A stretch of DNA of 64,000 nucleotides from Daphnia pulex (lineage: Eukaryota; Arthropoda; Branchiopoda; Diplostraca; Daphniidae), in the NCBI RefSeq assembly GCF_021134715.1, contig NC_060022.1:4097001-4161000 (forward strand), given 5' to 3'. Within the stretch, counting starts at the first letter, position 1. Every line of letters begins with the position of its first letter. Shown piece by piece: positions 48,306 to 61,400 of this stretch. A program made the position numbers and the translations under genes. The notes under the pieces were generated by a model, which saw nothing but the letters and a program-made list of their open reading frames with translations, was not told the origin of the DNA and did not search any database.

Positions 48306-50785
48306 ATGCTGAGGAATACTTTGTTACTGTGCATCGGTAAGTTATTAACTGAGCTGATGATGTGTGTGTGTGTTTGAACAACAACCACAACGACGACAAC
48401 AACACCGACGTTGGCTCGTCAGAGTCGACGGCGGTGAAATTCTGAGTTTGCTCGCCACTGTACCTCGTTGAATTCTTTTCGAGCATTTTATTATTTTCAG
48501 TTTTTTTTTAAATTCCATTTTTGATTTGTCGGTAATTTCGAATGAGATTATTTTTTAAAATGAATGATGTTGTATGGGGTTTTGCAGTTGGTTTGTTGGC
48601 CAGCAGCGCCGCCCAGGAATTCGGCGCTCGCATTGGCAAACGCGTCGGCCGCATCGGCCAGACCAACGGATACTTTTACCCGGTACCTCAGCCGCCATTC
48701 AATTTGCCTGGGCAGGAGGTTATCACCACCTCTCGTCCGGCGCCCACTACCGCTCGCCCAGTCCCTACCACTGCTCGCCCGGCACCTACCACTGCTCGCC
48801 CGGCACCTACTACCGCTCGCCCGGTAACCTTCCCAACGTTCCCAACTTTCCCAGCGGTCAGCCAATGCCAAGTCGATCCCAACTGTGTTGGTGCCAACTG
48901 CCGTCCAGTTGGCCCAGGCTGCGGTCCAGCACCCACCGTCCCCATTAGGACCACTCCTCGCCCGGCTGCTACAACTGCGTACACCACTGCTCGCCCAGCC
49001 CCAACCACCACTCGCCCAGCTCCTACTACAACCCGCCCAGCTCCTACCACCACCCGTCCAGCCATTACCACTCGCCCAGCTACCACTGTTGCCTACACTA
49101 CTGCTCGTCCAGCTGTGGGCTGCCAAGTGGATCCCTTCTGTGTAGGTCCCAACTGTGCCCCCGTTGGTCCCAACTGCCCAAGGCCGACTACCGCTGCTCC
49201 AGTTAGGACAACTACTCGCCCAGCGCCGACAACCGCTCGCCCAGCTCCCACTACCACTCGTCCGGCTACTACTGCTCGCCCGGCTACCACGACGCTATCT
49301 TTGGATTACCTTCCACCCGTCGATGTTGCCACCACACGCCGGCCAGCCACTCTCGGCCCTTGCCAAGTTGATCCTAACTGCGTCGGTGCCAATTGTCGTC
49401 CAGTTGGCCCAGGCTGCGGACCAGCACCCACCGTCCCCATCAGAACCACTCCCCGTCCGGCTGCTACCACCGCATACACCACTCCTCGCCCAGCCCCTAC
49501 CACCACTCGTCCAGCTCCTACTACCACTCGTCCAGCTCCTACCACCACTCGTCCAGCACCGACTACCACCCGCCCAGCCACCACTGTTGCCTACACTACT
49601 GCTCGTCCAGCTGTGGGCTGCCAAGTGGATCCCTTCTGTGTAGGTCCCAACTGTGCCCCCGTTGGTCCCAACTGCCCCAAACCAACCACCGCAGCTCCGA
49701 TTAGGACAACTACTCGCCCAGCTCCTACCACCGCTCGCCCAGCTCCCACCACCGCTCGTCCAGCTCCCACGACTGCTCGCCCCGTCACGGTGCCCGTGAG
49801 GACCACTACCGCCAAGGCGACCACACCTGCTTTGGATTATCTCCCACCTGCCGTCACCACCAGAGCCCCGGGCAGACCAACCACCACCGAAGGTTACGAT
49901 TACCCGGCTCCGGAGAACCCGCTCGATTTTGGTCCCAGCAGCAACCAAGGAACGGGTCTCAAGTTCCCCACCACTGCTAAACCTGTTGTGACCACGCCCA
50001 GACCGGCTCAACCCACCACCAAACCCGCCACCAGACCCACGGCCGCCCCCACCACCCGAAGACCCGGCGTCCAGCCGGTTCTGACCGCCTCCGAAGAAGA
50101 GATCCTCTTCTGGGATTTCCGTGAATCCATTGCAGGAGAACCGGAATTGGACTACCCCATCTTCGACAAGATCCCCACCACGGCCTTCACCTGCCAAGGC
50201 AAAATCAATGGTAAGTTATTCATTTCATAAAAACCTTTCAGCAGAATTTGAATTAAATCTCATGGATTGCGCAATGATTATGACCGTTTGGGAATGCAGG
50301 ATACTACGCCGATGAGGAAGCCCGTTGCCAGGTGTTCCACGTCTGCTCCGTCGGAGCCGATGACAGCGTCCTCCAGAACTCTTTCCTGTGCCCCAACGGA
50401 ACCATCTTCAGCCAGGAAAGCTTCGCCTGTCTCTGGTAAAAAATTCAATTGATATAAGTTATCAATTGAGCGGAAGTGATGGAAATATTTTGATTAATAC
50501 GTACGCAGGTGGCACGACGTTGAGTGCGCTTCCAGCGGCCAGTTCACTGGCCTGAATGCCAACATTGGCGTCGTTCCGCCGTCGGCCGGCGGCCAGCAGG
50601 CTTCCTCCGGCGCCGCATCTTCCGGCTCTGGCATCCAGATTTCGGCCAGCGCCGGAGCCTCGTCCTCCTCGTCGGGCGGCCGAGGTGTTTCGGCTTCCGC
50701 CTCCGCCAGCTCTTCCACGTTCGCTGCTGGCAACAAACAAGCTCACGCTCAAGCTGGCTCCTCCCATTCCAACAATGCCTACTAA
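48306..50785 (+). CDS. CPAP1-type chitin-binding mucin-like protein with four-cysteine modules (gene B, 4 coding exons, 688 aa)
   Basis: Coding exons: 48306-48336, 48588-50210, 50300-50435, 50509-50785; all GT-AG, frame kept. Exon 1 encodes MLRNTLLLCI and splices in phase 1, giving a signal peptide ending ASSAA/Q (residues 1-19). Then a basic patch (RIGKRVGRIG) and a YFYP..PPFNLPG motif shared with gene A. Residues about 44-500 are RPAPTT(T/A) repeats containing four copies of the module C-x5-C-x4-C-x6-C (104-122, 189-207, 269-287, 355-373) and LDYLPP motifs at 249 and 426. The acidic linker (513-540) precedes one CBM14 domain with cysteines at 546, 561, 567, 582, 595 and 603. The tail is Ser/Gly/Ala-rich. 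The 136-nt exon within the CBM14 is the same length and phase as in gene A. Expected role: secreted chitin-binding matrix protein. The four-cysteine module is not one I recognise. Confidence 0.9.
48866..49858 (+). repeat. internal tandem duplication in gene B
   Basis: Two units of about 495 bp (48866-49360 and 49361-49858). Each encodes a CQVDPNCVGANCRPVGPGC module, RPAPTT repeats, a CQVDPFCVGPNCAPVGPNC module, more repeats and LDYLPP. The offset is 495 bp for the first module and 498 bp for the second, so reading frame was preserved. Confidence 0.88.
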
Positions 50786-53700
50786 AAAAGAAACACACAC
50801 ACACAAAAAAACAAAATTGAACCAAACAGGAAAAATGAAACGAGTGAGAGAGAGAGATAGAGAGAAAACGCCGAAGAGTTGGATAAAAAGCGGGAAACAA
50901 AAGGCGGTTTTTGTATATTTGAAAAAAGAAAAATCCTACCGTTTTGGCCCACACCATCCAGCCCATACCAACCAATGCTTCGTTTGTGAACCCCGACGTC
51001 GATTCGATCATCATTTTGATCCGCTGTAAAATCTCGCAATATTTCTAGATAAAAACTACTGGCGTTTTTTTTTGTTTTGTTTTTGATTACATAATTTCTT
51101 CCTTTTGTTTTTTTGCAAAAAAAAAAAAAAAAAATGTGTCGGTTTGTTCCAAATAAGTTGCATTTTGTACTATATCCATCGGTTCTCTCAACTAGTTCCG
51201 ATCGGAACTTTATACTGGCCGCCATTACACAACCTATCTGAAAATTCACTTTTTCGAAAGCTAATGCTATTATTATTAAATTACTTCTTTTTTTAATGAT
51301 TGAGGTGTATACGTGAGAAGTATACATATTTCCTTTTTTAACGATTTCATGTCTATAGCCGGAAAAAAAAACTAGTTATTAACGGTGTTTGCACATATAA
51401 ATACATATACTTCGTTTCCTTTTTCAACTCTGAAATTAAAATGAATTCGTTCGTAAAAATCACGGTTTTTATAAGTCCTCCTTCATTTAACTGTGTCTGC
51501 ATATTTCTGGGAAAGAAATATACAAGTCTGGCCGGAGTGCAGCATATAGCATTCTAGAAGCCCCTCATTTCCATAAGACGAAAAGAGAATGTACATACAG
51601 TGTTCATCATTTCCTTTCACCACATCCACCAGCCTATAGCCAAAAATACAAAAAATTGTTCGCCCGGCAAACTAATAGATGGGAAAAAGGCGACAGGAAT
51701 CCAAGCCAGCAGCAGTGCCATGATGCAAATGAGTTGTCGGCAGCACGGGGAGTTGGGTATATAACACAGCATTATATGGCGCGGCGACGATTGGAGAGTG
51801 TGAGGACGATGGGGTGTCGGGATTCGCACGCAAGCGGACGGAGGGAGTCATGAGAAATGCGACTGGAACATCTGAGGAAAGAAAAAAAAAAGAGAAAGAG
51901 AAGAAGCACAAGGACTTCCACTTCCCTCTCTTGCATACTATACAGCCATCCTTCGTCATTGCTGAAGAGATGGTACACCCATGAATCATGCGATTACTCG
52001 CATTTGGTATCTCCACTTCTCGGTAGTGGGTTCGGAGGTATTCAAGGTCTAACCTTTCTAAAAAAATTTCCATAAAACTACGCGCACACCCCTGTGAATG
52101 CAGATTGCAAACGTCTTCGTCAACACAAGTGTACATAAGCATACAATACGTCGAGTAACTTTCGGCTAAAAATAAGAATCAAGGAGAATTTCCCACTTCA
52201 ATCTTCGTGGCATGTTGGCAATCACATCCTGGAACCGTCAAACATTTATAGTAACGCCCTTGTATTTTAAAATAGTTGATAAAACGAACAAATCAAATAC
52301 ATCGCAATATACCTTCAAGTTTTCCACACATCTGTCAAATAAACACGTAAAAGAGTTGTGATAGTATGATGAACTCGACTGCTAATAAAGTAACCTATAG
52401 GACTCAAGGTCTCTCTCTGTTTGACTGTCTGGCTTGTTTTCAAACTTTCCCGCCATCTGTCAAGAGTTGCACAGCCAAGATGCGCGACATCAACACGGCA
52501 ACTGCAAATAGGATTGCGTATATGGAATTCTTTAACGGGTTTTAAATATAGGAAACTCTCTCGCCTTCAGCAGCCCACAGATGGTTCGTTTCCGACCTAT
52601 TTCTCTTCAATTGAGAAAGAAACAACGCGTTGTTTTTAATGCGATAATTTAAACCGAGGAAACGCCATAATAAGAAGGTGATGGGTTTATATGATTTGAA
52701 TTGGAAAACTCGCATTTTTTTATGACGATGAACTTCATATCAATAAAATTTTCTTTCGAAGGAAAGAAGAAATACAAGTTTATGATTTTTAGAAAAATTA
52801 GATATTTAAAAAAAAAAAAGATTTTTATTATTTTCCCTTTCCTTTTTCTCTCTCTTTTTCCTTTGTCTTCATCCGCCTCGGGGCTCTTACGCAATGTGAA
52901 ATGACCAGAGTCCTCTTCAGCAGTCTACCTTTCTCCTTTCAACTACTTACAATTCATTGATGTAGACCAAGGACCTATTGCCTTAAATTCCCAAGTAAAA
53001 AAAAAAAAAGAAACAGCGGTTTTTTTATTTTTAAAAAATACTTTTGCGCATTGAAAATCTAAATACTATTCTCAACAAACAAGTTTTAATAATACAGCAG
53101 ACTCTCTAGACTTAGCTTGTATTATAGATGTGCCCATTTTACATAATAGAGCCACAGCGACGAAGAGGATTAGAGAGTGATTTCGTAAGAATTGCTCCAA
53201 GTCACGCTGATTTTGTTTTGCTTGGCGTATACATTCGGTTGCTGGCGTGAATCTTCAAATAAGGAGCAACCTCATCCAGCATCACCGGGCTTTACTATAG
53301 TGTTGTTTTTCAAAACGCCAAATATATCGACATGGCGCGGGATAGTCCGTGTCGGTCCGCCTGTTCCGCCATTCATTAGTTATACTATTATGTTTACGGG
53401 ACTCGACTCTATTTGGTCGGTGTTATATAGCGGACTGCTGGCCAAATTCGGAGTTTAAGACTCGCGCGGCTCATGAATAATCAGCACGGCATCAGGGAAT
53501 CGCACTCAAATTCCGGTGGATATTGTGCGTGTAACACTCCTCACAACAGTTATGAAAGCCTAACCAAATATTTTTAGTATCATTGGATGAGGGGTTCCTT
53601 TGTTCAACATCGTAAACTCTGTCGACTGCTTGGTGGGGCTAGAAAAGGAGACGCCGGCTGTTAAATTTGGCGATCAAAACCTAAACTTTCTTTCGCTTTA

Positions 53701-54237
53701 ACTCGTGTCATGCAAACAAGTTTGCAAAATACAAGGGGGAAATCTAATACAATGGGATTCTATATGATGCCATCAACAGCAGCTCCTGTAGGTACAGTCT
53801 GAGCACTTAGAGAGAGCTCTTTGAGTGACAGCTGCTGGATAAAAGAACCCTATCCAGCACCAATATGCAATCCTTATTAAAAGTTTGACTTACGGAAGAA
53901 TATTGCGTGTTATAAAGTCAAAGCTGTCACTTTAATCAATTTAAAAAATATAACAAGCAAGTGTTGCAGTAGACCGCAATTGATCGACTTCCATTAGATT
54001 ATTTTTGACCTTCCATTAATGCCACAAGTAGGAGACTAAAATATCAAACTCGCCATTGTCTGCTGCACTGGGATTTTTCAGCCTCAAAACATTAACTCTT
54101 TGTTAACTCAAACCTATCGATTCGTCGTTTTAAAAAATTGCGCTTCTGCAATAAAAATGGAATTCAGGATAACAACAGCCAAATTCAAGTGGGGAATTTC
54201 TAATTTCATGCGAGGGTGATTTTGTGCAACTGTGCTG
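50786..54237. other. gene B 3' UTR and spacer, nothing firm
   Basis: 3' UTR probably to about 51.3-51.5 kb. An A18 run is at 51117-51134. The frame 53192-53458 starts with a signal-like hydrophobic stretch but has no recognisable family. Confidence 0.4.
51435..51440 (+). terminator. possible poly(A) signal of gene B
   Basis: ATTAAA, a common variant hexamer, about 650 bp after the stop codon. Another ATTAAA is at 51275-51280. No AATAAA was seen between the stop and 51.5 kb, so the true 3' end is uncertain. Confidence 0.25.
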
Positions 54238-55440
54238 CGCAACGAGGGTGGAGGCAGGTCCCTCTTGGTCAGAAAATTGTCTTGTTGCACTTTGCTTGAC
54301 GTGTTAAAAGTTCAAATATTTTCGAATTAGATGGTTTAACCACAGAAAAAGTTGTAAGGTACAGAAACAAAAACAGGCCTGATCTACAGTTGTTCGACAA
54401 ATGAGATTTTTAGTGAACCCTGACTGATGAGGAAAAAACTAACTGACGGAGACAGAAAACAGTTTCAGTCAACCGCCAATAGCTCAGGAATAAACATACT
54501 GCGTGGCTACGTAACGATTGATAATCAACGCCACCCAAAATTGCCAAAAAGAAGAATAGAGATCAATTTTGTCCTACCTTTATAGCTGGGAAATATAGCC
54601 TGGCATCTAAAGTTGCTCCATCCATCCGCCGAAGAGTTGAATTACAACCAGACGGGATAGGGTAAAAAGGGTGTCCTCGTGAATACACCCACATTCACAT
54701 GGGCGTACACAAGGGCATTTAAAGAAAGGGGAAGAAGAGAGATCCGTAACTCGATTGACATCGGTAGTTTTGCCAATGCAATGGGATGCTGTGTATCTAA
54801 ATGAAAAAATGAAAATAGGTTACGAAAAATATTCACAGAAACAACAAGTCAAGGACAGTTGAAAATGAGACACTGGGTAAACGCTAATTGTTAATAGACA
54901 GGAGAATTAAAGGTTTGAGTGTAATACACTCCATTGATGCAGGTAATGCAAGAAATCTAGTAGGGCACAGGTCAAGGAGGAAATCTTTACCCAAGCGATG
55001 ATCCTGAAATTGTTGCTGAGGACAGGTTAACACCTGCACAAGAAAAACTTGAATGTTGTGTGGTTATAATGGCTGGCTCTGGCCTCAAATCTGCAAAAAA
55101 GAAAAAGGTTTCATACAAATAAACTGCCATGCATTGACAGGGCAATATTACATGATACATATATGCTAACTAGTCACTCTAACATTTCACACATTTGCAA
55201 CAGATTTAAATAAGCTCTCACAATCATTCTAGTTGTATTCTTAGTTTTTTTTACCCGCTAAACAGCATGGAGTATGAAGGTTAACAAAAACTATAACAAT
55301 ATAAAATCTTGAACTTTGTTTCTGACTCTCGAAATTTTCAACTGAAAAAAAGCAGACGACACTTGTCTAATTTTCTTCTAATCAGCATGCTTACGATAAT
55401 AATACGATATATCGATAGAAATTAGAAACCGCTCAAAAAC
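54238..55440 (-). repeat. dispersed repeat family, copy 4
   Basis: Contains the same blocks in the same order, with TATCGATA at 55410-55417. Only the left arm of the palindrome (AAACCGCT, 55426-55433) survives; the sequence diverges right after it. It is the most degraded at the promoter end. It lies about 3.5 kb downstream of gene B. Confidence 0.78.
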
Positions 55441-58400
55441 GATAAAGGAATAATTTGAGGGAATAAGTTTTAATTTATAATTACCCGGTTTAAGAGACAC
55501 CTCCCCCCCCCCATGAAAAAAATAGATTCCTTGACTTAATAACAATAAGTGGGAACTGGAAAATTCATGGCTGTGTCCTGTGTTAAGCTGACGTTAAAGA
55601 TGACGTAATGCTCAATAACATAAATATGACACCAGCATGTATGTGGATGAAGATTGGACGCGAGACTGCTGTGTTGCTGTAAAATAACCGATTAGATCAG
55701 AATGTTTTTCTCAACGCGTTTCAAATTTATTCCGGCTTTCGTATTACGACTGGCTCGGTTGCACGTTCGTATCAAATTCGTTGAATTCGGCAGAGAGAAA
55801 AAAAAAAAAAAAAAAAAAAAAACGATTTATAAGCCGAATCCAGATAAGAAAGATGTCGGATGGTCCTCTAAAACATATTATGAATATCACGCCAAGAGTA
55901 TGGGCTATATAATATACGATACGATCTCTTTTGAGTTGCTCTATAGCATAAAGAGAAAGTGAAAGTTTTGAGAGGATGATTCTGACATAGTATAACTAAT
56001 TTGGCTATATCCACGTCCATTTTAAAATCTATATAGCTGCTGGGATTTCTAAAAGTGTTGTCAATTGCTGCACGACGTGTGTGCATTAGAAATCATGACG
56101 CAATAGCTGGTCACCTTTGCAACCATTCGGTAATCAAGAATATACTGTGACTGTGACTGTGAGCACATCAAATAGCTTCGAGATATATTTTCTGACATCA
56201 AAGACAACACACTCTCTATAGCACTAGCTCCAGCGCTCGCTCTACACCAAATAGATACACCGAGCCTATGAGACTGTAACTTGGTTTTCATGGAATGAGA
56301 GTTCGTCCAGCATATCCCTGCAGACTCTATACTATTGCTGCTGCTTCTGTGTGTATACTATAGCTGCACTGGTGCTTTGGAATGAAGTTAGTTTTCTCCT
56401 ATAGTTTTCCTAGAAAGCATTTTGGCCAGGCTCTTGCCATTTCCTCACTGTCACTGTTCCGCACTGAGTCCCGCTCTATATCTGCATGTCACAACCTACT
56501 GCCTTCGTCATGTAAGAAATAAAACCACCACAACTAAATAGAAATTGAAATAAGTATAACGTAGTAGTAGTGTACTCGTAACTTTGGTTGGCCTTTGGGG
56601 GACAGTGCAGTCTCACAGCAGTGCACAGCAGAGGACTATAGAGTCTATAGAGGAGAGAGAGAGAGAGAGCAGATGGCTCGCCTTTGGTGTGTGTTCGTCA
56701 TCTCGTTGATGCCGAGAACGAAGCAACTTGGGTCACATATAGAAATAAACAAAGTCACCTCATCCTATTTAACTGTGCCGTGATGGTCTCTAAACTTGGC
56801 AGCGATTCAAATGTCTTAACTGTGTATTATTTCAAAACTTGTAATGCAATGTCGTTTAATTTGGAAAAGGTATTCGAATTGAATATTATTTAAGTGAATT
56901 ATCTGACCGACTTTCGAAATTGTTTGTTTGTTTTATTAATGTTGAAGCAAAAAGCAGAGAAATCAAAAAGTTGAAGAATTACTGAATTAGTAGGTGTGTA
57001 TATTTTCATTTGCTATGCTTTCCCCTCTTTGGTTCGCCAAAGATGGCAACGTTTCATCATATTTTAGGCAAGCGTTATCTTTTTGCGCCGCTTCTCTGTT
57101 CTATGCGCCATGGCATATGGCCGATGAAAATGACATTACACAGCGCACCTAATAATAAGGTTATTACATCAACTTTCTCTTATATAAATCCCGTGCCATC
57201 ATCACTTTGGTTTCAGCCGCATCAGTTCGGAGCGTATCTAAATCTAAACTGCCATCAGTTTGTTAGGCTTTAAACAATCGCGCTATGTCTTGCTGCTTAT
57301 TATACCATACGTTAAATCTACTAAGTCGATGATTTGTAATTCACTTTTTTTGACTTGAATGAGCTTTCTTTTTTAAAAACGTCCTTTTTTTATAGGGGGT
57401 CACTTTATGGTGATGGTTGGCCGCCTAGCTGCGTTCTCATTGTTCAGCACCATTTTCTGCAATTCGTTCTAATTAGAATTTCACGGGACGTCAGTTATAA
57501 AACTGTCCCCCCGATCCCTGGGCTGCAATTCAATTTCACAAGACTCTGTCAAACAACTAAAACTCCCTCCCCCCACACTGCCACCCAGGCCATTCAGGCT
57601 ATGCCCCATTTTATTTTTCCAACTCTTTTTTTCTTTCCCCCGTCATTTTGACTGGGCCGTCCTGATAAGTAGACGTCCGTATCGATCGCCGCCGCCTCTA
57701 TATGTTGCCCGGCAGGCAACCCGCCGTGTGGCATACATATATAGCCCACGCCATTTCGCATTGTGTTTGATTATTATGATCATCACGTTATATAGGCGCG
57801 TCAGTCTCTGCCGACGTCAAGTTGATAGAAGATGGGAAAGAGAGCTGTTGTGGCGGTGCTATTATAGAGCAATAGCTATATACTCTATACAGATATGCGC
57901 CTGCTATAGACGTCGCCGATGACTATCAAAAGTCAGCCGAAAGTTTGCCGATCAAACTTTTCACCACAGAAGAAAACGACGATGAGGGACGGGTGCGAGC
58001 ACATAGCACGGGACACACCGCCAGCATAGCGCCAGCAGCCTTTGCACAATGGCAAGCTTGATTACGCGACACTCAGCTCGTCTTTTATTCTCGCCTCCCG
58101 TTGTTGCGATGCGTGTTTGTGGAGAGTGATGATGACTGCTCTGCGTCACTACTCCCGCCCTATTAACATGTATGGATACTCTTTAGGAAAAAGTCGCGGC
58201 CAACCGTCGGCCGGGTGGTTCCTTGTATGCACTATATAGCGTATACTTACGGTGAGTATAGTATACGTACATGTACGATGTTTGACAGGGGTATTAGTAT
58301 TATACGACGCGGATTTAATCGGGGCCTCTTGCACGCGACTAAAGGCGTCGAAAGATGGAGAAAGCGGAGATTACTGATATCAGGACACAGCGATTTATGT

Positions 58401-61400
58401 AGTATATACGCACACATACTCTCCCGCAAGCTATATAACACACACGGGCTACTTTAGACAGCTGACATTGTAGTAACTAATAGCGCGCGGTAGTATAGCT
58501 CGTGCTTGCCATTCCAGAGAGAGAAAACCCATTCATCGGAGAGTTCATAAAAGAAAGCACGGTGACGGGTTTTTGACGTGTTGACGCGCTTCATCCAGCA
58601 CCGAGTGAAATGAAAATGAGGCGGCAGCAGCAAGCGCAGGGACGAGCGAATTGACGCGTCTCTTGATGAAATGACTCGATTCCGCGCGTTTGGCCCTTTG
58701 GCGCATCAGTTTCCAGCACAACCAGTTTCCATTCTCAAATGTGGCATCTCTCTATGCTGTTGGTGCGCGTCTATATATTTTCTATGACGTCAAACCTATA
58801 ACCTATGAAGTAGGTGGTGTATTGATGAAGAAAATGACGAATTTCTCGTCATTATTCAGCTGCGCAACGGATATTTTGCATATTTCGCTCGACAAAAACC
58901 CGCAGAATGAGTGTAATGAGTCATGATCAAAAGGGGCTTTTACCCTTTGGACGTCGATGAATGAGTTCCCGTGTCGGCCTCTTTTGATTTTCTCTACCCT
59001 GTCCACACACACCCCAGTCATCACAGCGCTCTCTTATTTTATTTTAAATTGATTTTTTTTTTCCCGCTCCAGATTCCGGAAGCGTAATGAAGTATAGCTG
59101 GGCTCCCCTTCTATATATCTAGTGTTTCGTCGAGAGGGCGTGGGATGAAAACAGTTCATATATGCGAAGCCGGAAATCCCGCGTTATTAATGCCGCCATT
59201 CCACGAATATAATCCTTCGAGTATTGAACGAACGCGGAAAGTGTCTATCTCCCTCTCACGTCGTCGCCCACGCCAGCGTGAAATAGAAAACAAATGCCGT
59301 CACGTTCGATTTCACAACGTTGATAAAAAGGAGAAAAGGATTTATTTTTGTTTAATTTCCCTTCGAGAATAACAGGATCGCGCGAGGGGCGGCTGGATGA
59401 ACTAATTTAAATGGATGGCTCGTCGATAATGATCTTACAAAGTGGATGGCTGTTTTAATTCAAGGGACGGATTTTTTCTGGTGGTCGCCATTTTTCTGTC
59501 GAAGCTCCATGATCAATTCATCATTTATTGTTGGCTGTCGTTGAAACAATTTCGGCAACGGCTCCTGCAACGACCTGCGCGCTCATTTGTTGGATTGTTA
59601 TCGAGTGTTGAATTAAAAAAAAAAAGAAACATTGAAACTTGGACGGATGGCGAGTCCAATGCACCGACCCTCATATTATTAATACCTTGACTACGCTTGG
59701 CGTCTATATAAGAAATTAAAACCAAGAGACGAGGAAACAAATAAACTAAATGTAAACCGGGGTCCCTCCCCCAACAGCTTTTTTGCATTTCATGTATTAC
59801 GTCTGCTCCTCGTCCTTACACAGTCCTCTTCTTCTCCTTATATCGATCGTGAACGCGGGTTTGTTCAAAGAGGAAACTGCTTATTTTATTGAGAAACCCC
59901 CTTGAATTACATTAAAAGTTCTTTTTTTCTCCTCCAGACATATTTATACATGCATTTATACGTAAGGGAAAGGAACAGGGTTATGCTGTGGCGGTCTATT
60001 GTTGTTGATAACATGTGTTTACCAACTCTTGTTGGCCTTACGTAACGCTACACTCTGCTCCACTAACCCATTTATAGACGTAGAAGTATTTTTTCTTTCT
60101 TTTTTTCGTCCAAGATCTAAAATGGAAATAGCTTCTTGAATCTAGTTGGGTACTGTGACCTGTGACGAGAGTGTGTAGGTCGGGTCTTGTCGTTTGTCGA
60201 CTGTCGTGCATCAAGTCCTGACAGATTGAATTAGAAGAAAGAGTTTTCGGTATATTCACGCGGGACTGTGCTAAGTGTGCTATTTAAAGCGACAGAAATG
60301 AAACAGCAGCAGCCGTTGACGACAGGACGAGATCGAGTAATACTAACACACCATAACCATTTCCTACTTGGATATGAAGTTGCTACATCAGACCCTCACT
60401 AATTCAAATAAGATAGTTATATTCGAAACTATTCGTCATTGGAAACTTAAGGAAGTTTCATTAGTAAATTGTGAGCTTAAAGTGGACGAATAAAAGGTTA
60501 AAATTATAATCAATCAGGTCTTATAATTACTTCGCATCAGATAACGTGAAGTCTATAGACAGCTCAGCATAAATATAAAATCATTTCATAAACCGCGCAA
60601 AGTTATTGGCAAGTTTGAATGAACACGTGTAATAGGATCGAATAAGTCGGTCGTATAGAATCAGTTTGAGCGCGTATATTAATCCCAAACGTATTTGCCC
60701 AAGTTGTGAAAAGTTGGCCCCCATTTTAGCCGTAAATTAGGCTACCAAAACGAGTGCGCGGAAAGAGGCGATTGAACTCCGCGTTGGACCAGGCTCACAT
60801 ATATACGTAGCCTATATGCTATACGTGCTTCGCATTGATAAACGATCTACCGCCTACCTCTTATTATCCGATTCACGTTGAGTTAGTGAATTATAGACAA
60901 TCGAGAGATCACTTTTTACAACTTTTTATTTACGCCCGGAAGTGTGCCATACTTTATTCTTCTTCCAACTGTACTTTTAATCCAGTTCACGCCTTCTCCC
61001 GATCCTATCCTATCCTATTTTTAGTTCATTTCACCAGCAGCACATACATGTCCGCACCTTTGATGTATATCCTAGCTCTCATTCTCTGAGTTGGAGGGTG
61101 GACCACTGGACCCGCGCCATCACAGCAGAGTTCGATCGTTCGGTATAATCTGGATCTTTGTCATCTTTGTCAACTAACCGCTGCAATGGCTAAGCAATAT
61201 TTGATGACGACCGGGACTGATGCTGATAAACCTGCGTGTCCTTTATGTCGAATTGATCGCGAGTTGAACCGACAGCACGAATGCAACCAAACGCACCCGA
61301 TCGGCTGAAACGTCGTTGAATTCATTCAAAATTTAAGATTGACGTGGTTTGGATTTCGTTTCCGATATCACGGGCCCTGCTGGCATTAGATGAATTAACA

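Noticed and set aside
49155..49704. Alternate plus-strand frames over gene B exon 2 (Leu/Pro/Gln- or His/Ser-rich)
   Set aside because: Frame-shifted readings of the same repeats; gene B has an intact frame through them.
48548..50197. Long minus-strand frames (Gly/Ser/Trp or Val/Gly/Arg repeats) opposite gene B
   Set aside because: Antisense shadows of Pro/Thr codon repeats; stops are suppressed by the repeat composition.
55798..55822. Poly(A) tail of a retroposed gene
   Set aside because: No gene-like sequence, target duplication or retroelement body was found next to the A run.
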